DNA from: Campylorhamphus procurvoides | Taxonomy: Eukaryota; Chordata; Aves; Passeriformes; Dendrocolaptidae | Direction: 5' to 3' | NCBI GenBank assembly: GCA_013396655.1 | Contig: WBMV01002681.1 | Coordinates: 2,232,001-2,296,000, forward strand | Length of the DNA stretch: 64,000 nt | Shown here: positions 62,489-64,000 of the stretch, piece by piece | Layout: every line of letters begins with the position of its first letter | Position numbering within the stretch: the first letter of the stretch is position 1 | Position numbers and translations under genes: made by a program | Notes under the pieces: model-generated | Seen by the model: the letters and a program-made list of their open reading frames with translations, nothing else | Told to the model about the DNA's origin: nothing | Database searches by the model: none

Positions 62489-64000
62489 CTGAGGGCAACA
62501 GACACAAACAGACCCCTCAGCAGCATGTTGATGTGGCACGCCAAGAAAATGAGACTTTTCAGAGGAACTGTGCTCTAAGCACAAACAGAGAAATAAAAAA
62601 TACTTGAGGTCTGGAACTCTACTCTTTTTACTCTGGGCAAGTTCTTTTATCTGAGGCAAAAGCATTTGTCATATATTTTCTCTTAAAATAGTAGTATTTT
62701 CTTCACAAGAGCATTTTAAGACTTATTTAGTAGCTATGCAGCATTTCAGAATTACAAAGTTGTGGTTAAACATGCATGTTTTTCCCATACCTACCACTGC
62801 TCCTAAACTGCAAGGAAGGGAATATTAGGAATATCACATTTCATTCACTTATTGAAGATGGAAGTTTCTGCAAAACAGTTGGAGCCATGCTAGAACAACT
62901 CTCCACAAATGTGTTTTATCAATCACTGCAAACCAATATAGTACACAAACTGGTAAAGTTAAAAAAGTTAGCAGAGTTTGCTGTCTATCAGTAAATTGAA
63001 CACTGCAGTAAAATAAAGTAAGAATTCTTAAGTAATTTATATTTTATTTTCCAAATTGCCTTGATTTTACAATGTAACTACTAGATCAGTCAAAATAAAA
63101 AGCTCTTTAATACCTTCAGTGCTTCACACAGAGGTTTTGACAACTGCATAGGTCAATATATTTCACTACAGAGAAAAAATATCTATTAATTGGTACAATC
63201 TCTACTGTGCTTGTCGTAATGCTCATTACAGAAGATATTTTAGATGTCATTGCTTAGTAAGCAGAATATGTGCTTTTGATATATCACTTTCTTTCTACAT
63301 TCGTTAATTGCAAGGAAATCAAGATTATACTTTTGAAAACTGCAAGCTGCAAAGCTCACTATTAAGTTTTCAGACATGATAATCTCTAAAAAAGTAAATT
63401 AAAATTTCATAATGATAATATTCAGCAATTGCAATTTAGCCCAATGTATGGGAAGGGAAAAGTGAGCACCAGTCCAACAACCATTACTGAATCACATAGA
63501 GAATCACAGGTAAGACCAGATACTGTAAAAGAATTAACACATGGAAGGGGTTCCCAGAAACCATAAATTTGAAAAAATACCCTCCAAGCCGAAATATTTC
63601 AAATAAAGCTTTTCATGCCTTTCTCGTGGCATCACCTGTGACTCAGAAAAAGGATATTCCGGCCCATTCAGTGGGTTGCCACCTTAAGTTTAAGGTATGA
63701 GGAAGATGTTTTAGGAAAAGACAGCTGTCAGGAAAAAATAGCTTTCAGTGAAGACTGAATACCATCAATTAAAATAATAGCAGTGAAGTCCAACTGCAAT
63801 TGCACTGAACTGCTTCACAGGCATAATTCTGGATCTGTGCAAGAAAAGGAAAAATTAAATATCTTGGAAAAATATCAAGACTACAGCCAGACACAGTGAA
63901 CTGTGAGGAAAAACATCTCTAGCATTCTGACAATAGAAGTCTCATTTTCCCTATGCTATATGCCATCAAAAGAAACTTTGCATCCTGTTAATCCTGACAG
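62489..64000. other. Non-coding stretch, probable intron upstream of the exon
   Basis: AT-rich unique sequence with no repeat family or further exon that I could support. The plus-strand open frame at 62776-62994 has no splice borders or known domain. Confidence 0.5.

Noticed and set aside
1..64000. CRISPR arrays, tRNA or rRNA genes, integrases and phage or bacterial operons
   Set aside because: None seen. CR1 elements, splice-type signals and composition point to vertebrate nuclear DNA.

Overview
The window looks like AT-rich bird nuclear DNA. The evidence is three CR1-type LINE fragments (two with the typical 3' end or its reverse complement), several LTRs of endogenous retroviruses, very low gene density and no long open reading frame. 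A songbird is possible because LTR copies are fairly frequent, but other birds (or another sauropsid) cannot be excluded from sequence alone.

No complete gene lies here. The best reading is that most of the window is intron and/or intergenic DNA of one or more large genes. Two short segments on the minus strand look like real coding exons. One is at 62375-62488: 38 codons, phase 0 at both ends, good splice sites and locally high GC and CpG. The other is at 3371-3562: a strong acceptor followed by 63 codons and a stop. Their phases match, so they could be an internal and the last coding exon of one minus-strand gene with a very long intron. A second phase-consistent set (35576-35647, 33845-34025, 23107-23245) is weaker and could be real or chance. 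I do not recognise any of these proteins.

Layout: 1-2.4 kb, nothing recognised. 2430-2931, a complete LTR with a 10-bp terminal inverted repeat. 3371-3562, candidate last coding exon. About 4.9-5.55 kb and 7.2-7.8 kb, two further LTR-like segments. 10.9-11.5 kb, CR1 on the plus strand. 20.56-20.68 kb, a short CR1 tail on the minus strand. 23-36 kb, the weaker exon candidates, with a compact alpharetrovirus-like LTR at 32314-32742. 51.7-53.03 kb, a minus-strand CR1 interrupted by a 561-bp LTR that has exact 4-bp target duplications. 53.5-53.9 kb, an unexplained GC-rich patch. 62375-62488, the best exon. The rest is unique AT-rich sequence with short tandem repeats.

The genes do not form operons. 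The main functional themes are long-intron splicing and possible use of LTR signals by a host transcript. I found no CRISPR array, rRNA, tRNA or other system that I could call a new biological system.
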